Of a DNA stretch of 34,461 bases, positions 8,276 through 16,901 are shown one piece after another (position 1 is the stretch's first letter; every line of letters starts with the position of its first letter). Source of the DNA: a filamentous cyanobacterium Phorm 6 (lineage in GTDB: Bacteria; Cyanobacteriota; Cyanobacteriia; Cyanobacteriales; Microcoleaceae); the NCBI GenBank assembly GCA_003003725.1, contig PVWI01000030.1, positions 1 through 34,461 on the forward strand, written 5' to 3'. The notes beneath the pieces are model-generated. The model searched no databases and was not told the DNA's origin. It saw only the letters and a list, made by a program, of their open reading frames with translations. The position numbers and the translations under genes were made by a program.

Positions 8276-8635
8276 CTTTAATATCCTCCTGCTGTCTAAT
8301 TTATCGCTATATCTACTGATTTTATACTAACCAGAGTACCATCTCCCTCAGTCTATCCAAGACTCTGAGCGGTGGCAGGAAGTTTCCGCCAGTTCAACTC
8401 CAAACAAGCAAACCCCTCGTCCAGAAAATTCTTGACAGTATAACTTTACCTTGGCCGCGATCGCGCTTTTGCACCGGCGATACTGGGATAAAACCGTTAC
8501 CGTACCGACTATATCAGATATCAAGCCACCTGATGATCTGTTGCCAAAATGGTGTATTATAAACAAGCTGGTGCTGTAGTAAGCAGCCCCATTGGCTTAA
8601 AAGTAATATTTTATACAAAAAATAATCAACCGAAA
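8276..8635. promoter_or_regulatory. Divergent intergenic region, 360 bp
   Basis: This spacer separates the minus-strand methyltransferase trio from the plus-strand TPR gene and should hold promoters for both. A TTGACA at about 8431 and AT-rich TATTATAA at about 8553 are visible, but their spacing to each other or to partner boxes is not convincing. A HIP1 octamer lies near 8457. No small gene or stable hairpin is supported. Confidence 0.35.
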
Positions 8636-11600
8636 ATGAACGAGCAAAAGGCTGTAACCGAATTCGAGAAAGGCAATCAACTTCTGCAAGACGGCAAACT
8701 AGAAGATGCGATCGCAGCCTATTGCTGTGCGATCGAGTTAAATCCCGCAAATTCCTGGTTTCACCACAACCTAGGAGAAGCTCTAGCCAAACAGGGGCGA
8801 TTTGATGAAGCGGTCACAGCTTTTTGTTCCGCTATAGAAATCAAACCGGATTTTTCTTGGTCTCATCACTACTTGGGAGATGCCCTCGCTCAACAGCAAA
8901 AATGGAAAGAAGCCACCGAGGCTTTCCGCACAGGGATTGAACTGAATCCCGAACATTTTGGGACTTACTGTGGCTTAGGGCAGAGCTTGGAAAAACTTGG
9001 GTTATTTGATGAGGCGATCGCAGCTTACCGCCGTGCAAGTAAACTGAACCCTGATGCTGATTGGATTCATCATGCCTTGGCAAATGTACTGCAACAGCGA
9101 ACTCAGTCGGATGTAGCAGGGGCGATCGCCTCGTACCGCCAGATCGTAGAACTAAATCCTGACAACGTGGAAGCCTATCAGAATCTTTTGCAGGTTCAAC
9201 CCGATAACTCAGAAACCTGGTTTCAGTTGGCCGAAGCTTTTGTGAGAAAGGGAAAGACGGAGAAAGCGATCACATCTTACCGCCGTGCGATCGAACTAAA
9301 CCCACGCGCGATCGAACTAAACCCAAAATCTTTCTTGTTGTACCAGCAGTTTGGCAAAGTTCTGGCCAACCAGGGGGATGTAGCAGGGGCGATCGCTTCT
9401 TACCGCCGCGCGCTCGAACTAAACTCAAAGTCAGTTGAGGTTCTCGAAGATTTGTGGGTTGAATTGAGCCGACCAAGACAGTGGGAGCAAGCAGTAGACC
9501 TCTACCGCCAAATCCTTGAAGCTAACCCAGATATACCATTAGCTCACTACCATTTAGGAGCAGCCTTGACTTACCTGTGTAGGTGGGAGGAAGCCTCAGC
9601 AAGTTACCAGCGGGCAATAGAACTAAACCTGGAGTATTCGTTTTGGCCACACCAACTCTTGGGGTCTACCCTGGCGAAACAAGGAAAGCTGAATGAGGCG
9701 ATCGTGGCTTACCAAAATGGCTTAGAGATTGAACCAAACGGGCGGGGATACTTTGAATTAGGGCTGCTGTTTGTAGAATACGAACACTTGAATGAAGCCA
9801 TTTTATCTCATCAAAAAGCTGTAGAGATTGAACCAAACCAAGCACAGGCTTATTCATCTTTGCTGGAACTCGTTAGTAGAGCGTACCATCAGTTAGGAGT
9901 CCATCAAGCAGAACAAGGTCTGTTAGATGAAGCCATCGCATCTTACCTAGAAGCCGTAAAAATATCGCCAGAAACGTTTGACTATTGTCATCGGTTGGGA
10001 GAACTTTTGGCAAGAGTAAATCAACCAGAACACTGGGAAAAAGCGATTAATATTTATGAACATATTATTACCAAGCAGCCGGAATCAAGTAATGCCTACC
10101 ATTTTTTAGGAGATATTTTTAGATATACACAACAGTGGGAAAAAGCTAAAGATGCCTATTGTAGAGCTATTGAGCTATCTCCAGAAAGAGATGTATTGCA
10201 TCATTTCCTAGCACATATTATTCACCATCATTCTACTACAACAACATGGGAAGATGCTGTTGAATTTTACCGCCACGTTATTGCGATTCATCCCCAAATA
10301 GCATGGTTTCATTACCATTTAGGAGCTTCATTGGCTCTTTTATCTCGGCTTGAGGAAGCAGTAGAGAGTTACAAAAGGGCAATCGAAATGAATGTTGCTC
10401 CTAATTCTTTTTGGCCTTATTATTTACTAGGGAATGCTTTACTTGGACTGGGTAATGTAGATGATGCTATTAAATCTTATCAAAAAGCATTAGAGAGTGA
10501 ACCAACAGAAAATTTTTATCAAACAATAGAGCAATTGTTGCTCCAGAACAACTATTTAGAAGAAGCAGTCAAGTGGTATCAGAATCTTTTAAACTTCAAC
10601 ACAAAGTGGGCAGGACTCCACTCGGATTCACATAAAAGTTTCATAAAAAATTATTATGATTTAGGTTTCCAAAAAGCCAAAGAAGGAAGAATCAATGAGG
10701 CTATATCTTGTTTTCATGCTGCTGAAAATCGTCCAACAGATGGAGAGATTTACGAGGAAATCTGGAAAGGATTAAATGAGTTAGCACCCCTCAATGAAAA
10801 TAATCCCTATTATCCTTCTGAAGTTAAGTGGCAACAGCCCTATTACTACTTTTCGCACGCAAGTACAAATAAATATAGGGTGATATATTCTTATGCATTA
10901 AACGATGACGATGAAATTTTTATTGAAAACAGTGGTTTTTCTATAGATTATCTTAAGTTAATAGGATTAGATGATGTTGATAAAGAAAAGATTTTTATTC
11001 AGAGCTTTCAGGATTCACCAGATGTTACGTCCTTATTTGACGAAGAAGTAACTTGCTTCTTTACAGGGAAAGGTAGATTTTTTCAACAAAGTATAGTAGA
11101 AACTGGCTATATTTATTCATTATGCCCAGTAACAGGTCAAATTCTTAGAACAAATCAATCATTTCCTCTACAATGTGCAGCATTCTTAACGAGAACAGCT
11201 TATCGTTTTGTTGGTCAAGAAGTTTTTTATTTGATAGCTGGTAGTTGGCTAGGAGACATAGAGTATATTTATTTTCCGAGGATAGAGCTTATTTTTGTGC
11301 TGGCTCCGAGCTTTGATACCAATGGTCGCAATTTAATTAACGAATTAAAAGCCCTGATGATTAGTTGTTGGCAGAGCGTTAAAAAATACATAAATAGTAA
11401 TCAGAGAGAGATAGCTGTAACTACGGCTTTTTTTGCAAATTTTGGACACCAGCTATCGAATGAGTTTACGGGAATAGCCACTTTCTTTGAAAAAGGAACA
11501 ATCCACAAAATTGATAAATTTATTGTAGGAGAATATGAACACTTTAATGTTGCTGATATTTTTCCTGGAGTTTCCCAAGAGCAGATAGTTAGATTAGAAA

Positions 11601-12337
11601 GAGATAAGTTTCTGCCCTTGGGAATTGATATCCTCTTTCAAACGACGATAGAAAATAGTTATTTTGTGGTTAGACTTTCACAAAGTTATATCAAGGAAAC
11701 ATTAGCACAGCTCATGTATAAAGGAGGCCTCAAACGATCGAGTCAGCAAGTTTTACAGGAAGTTGAAGAAGTCAAACAGCATTTTCCTATATTGTGTATC
11801 CAAATTCGTAGTCATTATCGCTTATGGCTATCTCAAGTAGAAGGAACCGCCAACATCATCAAAGCTATCCATGCAGATTTTCCAAATTTAGCAGTGGTAT
11901 TCGACGGTTGGTCTATAGGTGAAATGCCTGATACTAGGTCTTTGAAAGGAATAGAAGAAGATGGAGTAATTATAGAAAAAATACGGGAGTTACTACCCCC
12001 CAATATTCAGACCTATAGCGCTAGTGGTCGAACAACCTGGGAAACAGTTGTTTGGGCTAATAGCGTAGATCTCTTTATGGCACCAATTGGCGCAGGTGGT
12101 ATGTATTTAGTAGGGCTGGCAAGAAAGAAAGGTGTTATGTATAGTAACCGAAGGATTTTGAGTCAGATTAGTCAGGATTATAAAAAAATTAGAGAAAATG
12201 TAATATTACCCATATTTGTTCCTATTGATTCCATTTATGATGATTTAGATGCTATGGATAGTAATTTTGATTTAGATTGGCAAGTTATTTACTATGAACT
12301 CAAGAAGATTATAGATAGTCTTAATACTGAAAAATAA
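8636..12337 (+). CDS. Large TPR protein with glycosyltransferase-like C-terminus
   Basis: This 1233-aa protein has about 18-20 TPR-like units from the start to roughly base 10600, with the pattern LAKQGRFDEAVTAFCSAIEI and frequent YRRAIELNP. The last ~580 residues are different. They include FFANFGHQLSNEFTGI near base 11430 and VVWANSVDLFMAPIGAGG near 12050, a layout reminiscent of the C-terminal donor site of GT-B or GT61-like (DUF563) enzymes; this is a weak family call. The ATG at 8636 (MNEQKAVTEFEKG) is preferred over 8549 because the TPR motif begins there; no clear ribosome-binding site is visible. By eye the TPR half is richer in G+C and HIP1 sites than the AT-rich C-terminal half, which suggests a fusion of parts with different histories. 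Confidence 0.75.
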   Translation: MNEQKAVTEFEKGNQLLQDGKLEDAIAAYCCAIELNPANSWFHHNLGEALAKQGRFDEAVTAFCSAIEIKPDFSWSHHYLGDALAQQQKWKEATEAFRTGIELNPEHFGTYCGLGQSLEKLGLFDEAIAAYRRASKLNPDADWIHHALANVLQQRTQSDVAGAIASYRQIVELNPDNVEAYQNLLQVQPDNSETWFQLAEAFVRKGKTEKAITSYRRAIELNPRAIELNPKSFLLYQQFGKVLANQGDVAGAIASYRRALELNSKSVEVLEDLWVELSRPRQWEQAVDLYRQILEANPDIPLAHYHLGAALTYLCRWEEASASYQRAIELNLEYSFWPHQLLGSTLAKQGKLNEAIVAYQNGLEIEPNGRGYFELGLLFVEYEHLNEAILSHQKAVEIEPNQAQAYSSLLELVSRAYHQLGVHQAEQGLLDEAIASYLEAVKISPETFDYCHRLGELLARVNQPEHWEKAINIYEHIITKQPESSNAYHFLGDIFRYTQQWEKAKDAYCRAIELSPERDVLHHFLAHIIHHHSTTTTWEDAVEFYRHVIAIHPQIAWFHYHLGASLALLSRLEEAVESYKRAIEMNVAPNSFWPYYLLGNALLGLGNVDDAIKSYQKALESEPTENFYQTIEQLLLQNNYLEEAVKWYQNLLNFNTKWAGLHSDSHKSFIKNYYDLGFQKAKEGRINEAISCFHAAENRPTDGEIYEEIWKGLNELAPLNENNPYYPSEVKWQQPYYYFSHASTNKYRVIYSYALNDDDEIFIENSGFSIDYLKLIGLDDVDKEKIFIQSFQDSPDVTSLFDEEVTCFFTGKGRFFQQSIVETGYIYSLCPVTGQILRTNQSFPLQCAAFLTRTAYRFVGQEVFYLIAGSWLGDIEYIYFPRIELIFVLAPSFDTNGRNLINELKALMISCWQSVKKYINSNQREIAVTTAFFANFGHQLSNEFTGIATFFEKGTIHKIDKFIVGEYEHFNVADIFPGVSQEQIVRLERDKFLPLGIDILFQTTIENSYFVVRLSQSYIKETLAQLMYKGGLKRSSQQVLQEVEEVKQHFPILCIQIRSHYRLWLSQVEGTANIIKAIHADFPNLAVVFDGWSIGEMPDTRSLKGIEEDGVIIEKIRELLPPNIQTYSASGRTTWETVVWANSVDLFMAPIGAGGMYLVGLARKKGVMYSNRRILSQISQDYKKIRENVILPIFVPIDSIYDDLDAMDSNFDLDWQVIYYELKKIIDSLNTEK
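9287..9325 (+). repeat. 21-bp in-frame duplication at a HIP1-like site
   Basis: GCGATCGAACTAAACCCA occurs at 9287-9304 and again at 9308-9325, giving RAIELNPRAIELNP. The second copy adds seven residues and breaks the 34-residue TPR spacing at this unit. It looks like a small recent tandem duplication. Confidence 0.8.
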
Positions 12338-12595
12338 TATGAGAAAAATAAAAGCTCTCCTTCAGAAACTAGCGTAACTAGAAAACCTTTAGCTAGATTC
12401 GCTTCAGGCAAGCCCTAGAGCGGCGAGTGATATTTTTACTCAATTCACTTTTATCAAAAGACCAAGCAAGGAATTGAAAGAATAAATGATGTTAAGTTTA
12501 GGGAAAAATAGATTTTTACTTTTGAATCGAGTGCCTTGCTAGCCAGAAAATGACTAACAAGGTCTCTTTGTACACTTCTTTATCCCAAACTCACG

Positions 12596-13717
12596 TCATT
12601 CAGTTATCACACACTTCTTTAAACATTCACTCACATATATAATTTGATCTTCGGTGAGATTCAGTGCCGAAGGTAAATTTACAGCGAATGGCGATAGGCT
12701 CAAAGAAACCGTATTTTGGGGTTGAGATTCCAGTAAAAATCCTTGATATGCTGGTAAAGCGCTCAGAGGATAAAAGAAAGGTCTAGCATCAATATCTTTT
12801 TCCTTGAGTCGCTCGATCAGCTCTCCTTTTTTTACTCCCAGCTTTTCATCCAGAATTGCTGTCACCATCCAATAGGTATTTTTCACTCTATTTGCTTCTT
12901 GGTTCAGGGTAATGCCAGAGAAACCGTCTAAAGATGCTTTGTACCAAGCAAAAATTTCCCGCTTGCGAGCAATCAACTCCTCAATTCGTTCTAGTTGAGC
13001 TAACCCCAAAGCTGCTTGCATACTGCTCATTTTATACTTGTAAGCAACTTCACTATTCCAGAACAATTTACTATCTGGATCTCGACCATGATCGCGGAGA
13101 AATAAACAACGCTGGTAAATATCCTCTCTGTCTGTGACTAGCATTCCCCCTTCGCCGGTTGTGAGAGTTTTGGAACCATGAAAGCTAAAAGTGCTAACAT
13201 CACCGAAACTTCCAGCTTTTCTACCCTTATACTCAGATCCGATCGCCTCTGCTGCATCCTCAATAACAGCAATACCATGTTTGTCTGCGATTTCCAGAAT
13301 CGCATCCATATCTGGCATATTGCCATATAAATCAACGATGATCACTGCCTTAGTCTTCGGTGTAATCCGTTCCGCAAAAGATTCAGCAGAAAGACACCAA
13401 GACTTTTCATCAATGTCAGCGAAAACAGGAGTCGCACCCACATAACTAATAGGTGCAGAGGTGGCGATCCAAGTAATATCAGGAACAATCACCTCATCCC
13501 CAGTTCCGACCCCCATAGAAAGTAATCCTAAATGCAGACCTGAAGTACAAGATGGTAAACTAATTGCATATTTGCGCCCTACATAAGCAGCAAAAGCTTT
13601 TTCAAACCGATCGTGGTACATATTGGCGTTGCCATACCACGCATTAGTGACTGCATCAGTCACATAGTCAATCTCTTTCTGAGTAATCCAAGGCCCAGCA
13701 ACAGGAATACGTTCCAT
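12596..13717 (-). CDS. DegT/DnrJ/EryC1 aminotransferase, perosamine-synthase-like
   Basis: This 373-aa PLP enzyme transfers an amino group, normally from glutamate, to a keto-sugar nucleotide. The N-terminus RIPVAGPWITQKEIDYV, D154 in VIEDAAEA and the Schiff-base lysine K183 in FHGSKTLTTGEGG are all present. Overall it reads most like GDP-4-keto-6-deoxymannose 4-aminotransferases (perosamine synthase), and gmd elsewhere in the window would make that substrate; a CDP-keto-sugar is the alternative. The ATG at 13717 is chosen because GGAGG stands nine bases upstream and overlaps the stop of the preceding gene; 13759 would overlap that gene by 38 bp. It is the last gene of the ten-gene operon. 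Confidence 0.88.
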   Translation of the reverse strand: MERIPVAGPWITQKEIDYVTDAVTNAWYGNANMYHDRFEKAFAAYVGRKYAISLPSCTSGLHLGLLSMGVGTGDEVIVPDITWIATSAPISYVGATPVFADIDEKSWCLSAESFAERITPKTKAVIIVDLYGNMPDMDAILEIADKHGIAVIEDAAEAIGSEYKGRKAGSFGDVSTFSFHGSKTLTTGEGGMLVTDREDIYQRCLFLRDHGRDPDSKLFWNSEVAYKYKMSSMQAALGLAQLERIEELIARKREIFAWYKASLDGFSGITLNQEANRVKNTYWMVTAILDEKLGVKKGELIERLKEKDIDARPFFYPLSALPAYQGFLLESQPQNTVSLSLSPFAVNLPSALNLTEDQIIYVSECLKKCVITE

Positions 13718-13721
13718 TTGT

Positions 13722-14459
13722 TTAATCCTCCACACACTTAAGATAACCGTCAGGCGCAACAGTAATCAGTAACTTAGCTTCGATATCCTTGTCAATTTCA
13801 AAACGTTTATTAGTCTTAAGAAATTCCCAAACTGCTGTTTTAGGATTGTTGCCTTTTCCCCAAGGGCGATCGGAGAAAAAGTCTTCAGGCATATCCTCTA
13901 CCACTGTATCGAAAACTACTAAGTAACTATCTTTAGTTACCAGGGGCGAGTAAAGTTCCAATTCTTTCAATACATGGTCGTGGGTATGATTAGAATCGAG
14001 AATGACAAGCACCCGACTATTGCCTTTAGCAAAATCAAAAACCTGTTTTGCTATTTCTTCATCAATAGAAGAACCCTCAATCATTGTGATGCGCTTGAAC
14101 ATGGGATGTTTCTCAATTTCTACCCGATTGTGCTGACGGATGTCAACATCAATTCCTAAAACTTGACCCTCACCACCTATTAACTCAAGCATTGATGAGT
14201 GGAAAATCAGGGAACCGCCATGAGCAATACCTGTTTCGATAATCAAATCTGGCTTAACTTTCCAGATGATTTCCTGCATTGCCATGACATCTTGAGGGAG
14301 TTGAATAATCGGACGCCCCATCCACGTAAAGTTATAGGGATACTTATATGAGGTTATTTCTCTCAACCAAATACGAGAAAGTGCCTGAACATCGACATCA
14401 GCTTTAAGCCGGTCAATGTTACCTGTTACTTCAGCAAAAAACTTAGCGACTTCGCTCAT
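13722..14459 (-). CDS. CmcI-like (cephalosporin hydroxylase family) methyltransferase
   Basis: This 245-aa protein belongs to the CmcI/rhamnosyl O-methyltransferase family, which has a class I SAM-binding fold despite the name cephalosporin hydroxylase. Visible marks are IIETGIAHGGSLIFHSSML around residues 72-90 (SAM loop), GIDVDIRQHN near 103-112 and LVILDSNHTHDHVLKELELY near 151-170 with metal-binding acidic and histidine residues. In sugar clusters, members methylate sugar hydroxyls, which is the likely role here. Its ATG shares one base with the stop of the WbqC gene (TAATG), so translation is probably coupled. Confidence 0.85.
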   Translation of the reverse strand: MSEVAKFFAEVTGNIDRLKADVDVQALSRIWLREITSYKYPYNFTWMGRPIIQLPQDVMAMQEIIWKVKPDLIIETGIAHGGSLIFHSSMLELIGGEGQVLGIDVDIRQHNRVEIEKHPMFKRITMIEGSSIDEEIAKQVFDFAKGNSRVLVILDSNHTHDHVLKELELYSPLVTKDSYLVVFDTVVEDMPEDFFSDRPWGKGNNPKTAVWEFLKTNKRFEIDKDIEAKLLITVAPDGYLKCVED

Positions 14460-15169
14460 TAGATAAACTCCTTCCAGTTAATGGTTTCTGATGTAATTAT
14501 TTTACGCCCAGCTTTACCCATATTGGCAATTAAATCGAGAATAGACACATAAGGTGTAAATTCTCCATAAAGTTGCGGGTAAGTTTTCTTTTGATAGCTC
14601 ATATACTCGACGCGAATCCCATGTTCCTCAAACAAATTATGATTTAGGTACTTCCGTGCGCCATGACCTGTAATATATATATCACCATTTAGGTACTTAA
14701 CGATGTCTAAGACCCGTTGTGAACCTTTTCCCGGTATATTAAGTTTTGATGAATACAAAAAATTGTCTGGTTTTCCAATTTCAAAGTATTGACAAACTAA
14801 ATTCATGCTAGCGATCGCTACTTCTGCAATCGTTGTTGCAGGCTGACTGTAAACAGACTCAACAAGCGCCAACATCTCCTGACTATAAGGCGCTTTAGCA
14901 TACACTTGGGATAGAAAATTAATATGACGTATACACCAATCTTTTTTCTGCTTAACTGTTACCTCTCTAATCTCTTGCCCCAATTGTAGATTGTCTAGAG
15001 GAACTGTTAACCACTTAGAACCTTCAGTATGTTTAATTTGTACTCGATTCACAAAGCTTCCTTTTGAGAATTGAACATCATCATAATGAACATACATATC
15101 TGCCAATCTAATTTGCTCAAAAAATCCTACCCAAGGAAAAAACATGGGTTGTGAAATAACAATTTTCAT
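14459..15169 (-). CDS. WbqC-like family protein
   Basis: This 236-aa protein matches the WbqC family (Pfam WbqC), recognised by the N-terminus IVISQPMFFPWVGFFEQI, HYDDVQFSKGSFVNRVQIK and WLTVPL. The family is common in O-antigen and modified-sugar clusters, often beside aminotransferases and acetyltransferases as here. I know of no settled biochemical activity for it; a transferase acting on amino sugars is often supposed. Start and stop are fixed by overlaps: four bases with the GNAT gene upstream and one base with the CmcI-like gene downstream. Confidence 0.88.
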   Translation of the reverse strand: MKIVISQPMFFPWVGFFEQIRLADMYVHYDDVQFSKGSFVNRVQIKHTEGSKWLTVPLDNLQLGQEIREVTVKQKKDWCIRHINFLSQVYAKAPYSQEMLALVESVYSQPATTIAEVAIASMNLVCQYFEIGKPDNFLYSSKLNIPGKGSQRVLDIVKYLNGDIYITGHGARKYLNHNLFEEHGIRVEYMSYQKKTYPQLYGEFTPYVSILDLIANMGKAGRKIITSETINWKEFI

Positions 15170-15693
15170 AGTTTTTTAGAGGAGTCTAATAATTTTTCCA
15201 TAATCAGTACGTCATAAAACTGACACTGATTATAAAAGTGTTGAAAATGGATACCGACCTTTCGATATCCCAGTTTCTCGTATAAGGATATAGCAGGTTG
15301 ATTGTCAGCCAAAACTTTTAATATTATTTTTCTAATTTTAAAAATTTCTAGAGCATAACTTTCTAAAATAGGAATTGCATCTTTGCCATAACCTTTACCC
15401 TGATCCGAAGGTGAAATACAAATTCCGATTTCCCCAAAACCATGAATAAAATTCATATTGGTCAATTGGATATATCCACAAGCTTGATTATTTTTCTTTT
15501 CGGCAATTACAAAAAAAATAGTTTGCGGATTAGTGGTATGACTATTAAGCCAATCTTTCACCTTTTGAGTAGTGTTAGCCCTTGGAAGAGACATCAGCTT
15601 TGTTTGTAAAACCAGGTTATTTCGCAGGGAAACAAGTAAATTGATATCTTCTTCTAATGGCTGACGTAATGTTACCAAGGTTGCTTCTAACAT
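15166..15693 (-). CDS. GNAT-family N-acetyltransferase
   Basis: This 175-aa protein is of the RimJ/RimL type: TLVTLRQPLEEDINLLVSLR at the N-terminus, then GEIGICISPSDQGKGYGKDA, where QGKGYG is the acetyl-CoA pyrophosphate loop, and ADNQPAISLYEKLGYRKVG near the end. In this operon the likely acceptor is the amino group installed by the aminotransferase at 12596-13717, giving an N-acylated amino sugar. The ATG at 15693 is chosen because GGGAGGGAG precedes it by nine bases; the longer start at 15765 would overlap the methyltransferase gene by 44 bp. The stop overlaps the WbqC start in an ATGA. Confidence 0.85.
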   Translation of the reverse strand: MLEATLVTLRQPLEEDINLLVSLRNNLVLQTKLMSLPRANTTQKVKDWLNSHTTNPQTIFFVIAEKKNNQACGYIQLTNMNFIHGFGEIGICISPSDQGKGYGKDAIPILESYALEIFKIRKIILKVLADNQPAISLYEKLGYRKVGIHFQHFYNQCQFYDVLIMEKLLDSSKKL

Positions 15694-15721
15694 AGACTCA
15701 ATCTCCCTCCCAGCAGTAATA

Positions 15722-16885
15722 TCAAAGGTTAAAATACAAGTGATTTCGTCCTTTCCAACAGTCAATACTTTCGATACTACTAGAGGCAGTTTGAGGATTT
15801 AAACCAACATATATAACCTGAATTTCGTCACTTAATTCACTGGGGGCTATAATAGGCTTTCCAAATAAAGACTTACCTTGACGATAAGGATTTTGATCGA
15901 TAAAATACTTAACGCGATCTAGGTCTTTTAAGCAAGTAGCAATAAAGGTTCCATAAAAGCCTGAGCCATAAATAGCACTCTGTTTAGCATTTTTGTGTTT
16001 TTCTTCAAACTCTGTAACTTTATTGGAAATAACTTCCCAATAATTAGCCATTTCCATAGCTTTTGTATAAATTGCTTCTACATTTTGTTTGACAACTAAT
16101 GGAGATGATGTCTTCACTGGCAAATGAGGTTTTTGAGCAACTATGACAAATGATCCATAGTGAGCATCTGCATCAATTGTAATTGATTGAAACCCTATAT
16201 CTTCCAGTAAAAATTGCAGGGATGTTTCCGAAAAATGATTAACATGATCGAGAACCACAAAGTCTGCTGTATTTGTATAAATGTTAGGAACAATGCAATA
16301 GAAAAAACTCCCCGGCTTGAGTAGTTCTTGAATTTTACAGAGCATGGCTCTGGGATCGACAACGTGTTCTAGAGAAAAGAAGGAAGTTACTAAATCAAAA
16401 TACTCATGCCACTCTGGTTTCAAGAAATAAGTAGACCAGTTTTCAGGTTTTGCAAATGTTTCCCAAAAGGGGATGTACATTTCACTGACATCGAACAAAT
16501 GAGGGGTAATATCGGGTCGATTTTGAACCAATTTCTTGAGTGTCGCACTTTTAGCACAACCATAATCGAGCATCAAAGAATTTTCCGGCAAGGTAAGTTT
16601 TTCCAAAAGAACTTGAACTTGATGATCTATCCGAAATATTTTTTTGCTCTCAATCACCTTATACAGTTGGTCTTCTTCTTCTGTGTCAATCAGAATTTTA
16701 TAAGTCTGATCGTAATATTCGGCTATATTATTAATTTCCGTTGTTTGGAGATGACCACAGTGATGACAAAAAAACACTTCCGTTTCTTGGGGATATATCT
16801 CACACAAAGAAGTTATAGAAAGATTATTTTCAGAAACATACAGAGGGTTTTCTATAGACAGTTGACAAACATTACACTTAACCAT
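15722..16885 (-). CDS. Zinc-ribbon SAM methyltransferase, nucleotide-sugar type
   Basis: This 387-aa protein has a small N-terminal zinc site (C4, C7, C40, C43), a class I methyltransferase core with motif I LMLDYGCAKSATL near residue 104 and SLEHVVDP near 170, and a C-terminal Rossmann-like part with AIYGSGFYGTF and YVGLNPQ. This is the three-part plan of sugar C-methyltransferases such as TylC3/NovU, but it is more diverged than the neighbour at 18332-19564. The exact substrate is unclear and it may act on a different sugar position. AGGAG stands ten bases before the ATG. Confidence 0.78.
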   Translation of the reverse strand: MVKCNVCQLSIENPLYVSENNLSITSLCEIYPQETEVFFCHHCGHLQTTEINNIAEYYDQTYKILIDTEEEDQLYKVIESKKIFRIDHQVQVLLEKLTLPENSLMLDYGCAKSATLKKLVQNRPDITPHLFDVSEMYIPFWETFAKPENWSTYFLKPEWHEYFDLVTSFFSLEHVVDPRAMLCKIQELLKPGSFFYCIVPNIYTNTADFVVLDHVNHFSETSLQFLLEDIGFQSITIDADAHYGSFVIVAQKPHLPVKTSSPLVVKQNVEAIYTKAMEMANYWEVISNKVTEFEEKHKNAKQSAIYGSGFYGTFIATCLKDLDRVKYFIDQNPYRQGKSLFGKPIIAPSELSDEIQVIYVGLNPQTASSSIESIDCWKGRNHLYFNL

Positions 16886-16901
16886 TTTTGTGATTCTCCT
16901 A

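Noticed and set aside
12338-12595. Weak inverted repeat AGCAAGG/CCTTGCT between convergent genes
   Set aside because: Arms are short and about 70 bp apart, which is expected by chance; no terminator is clear.
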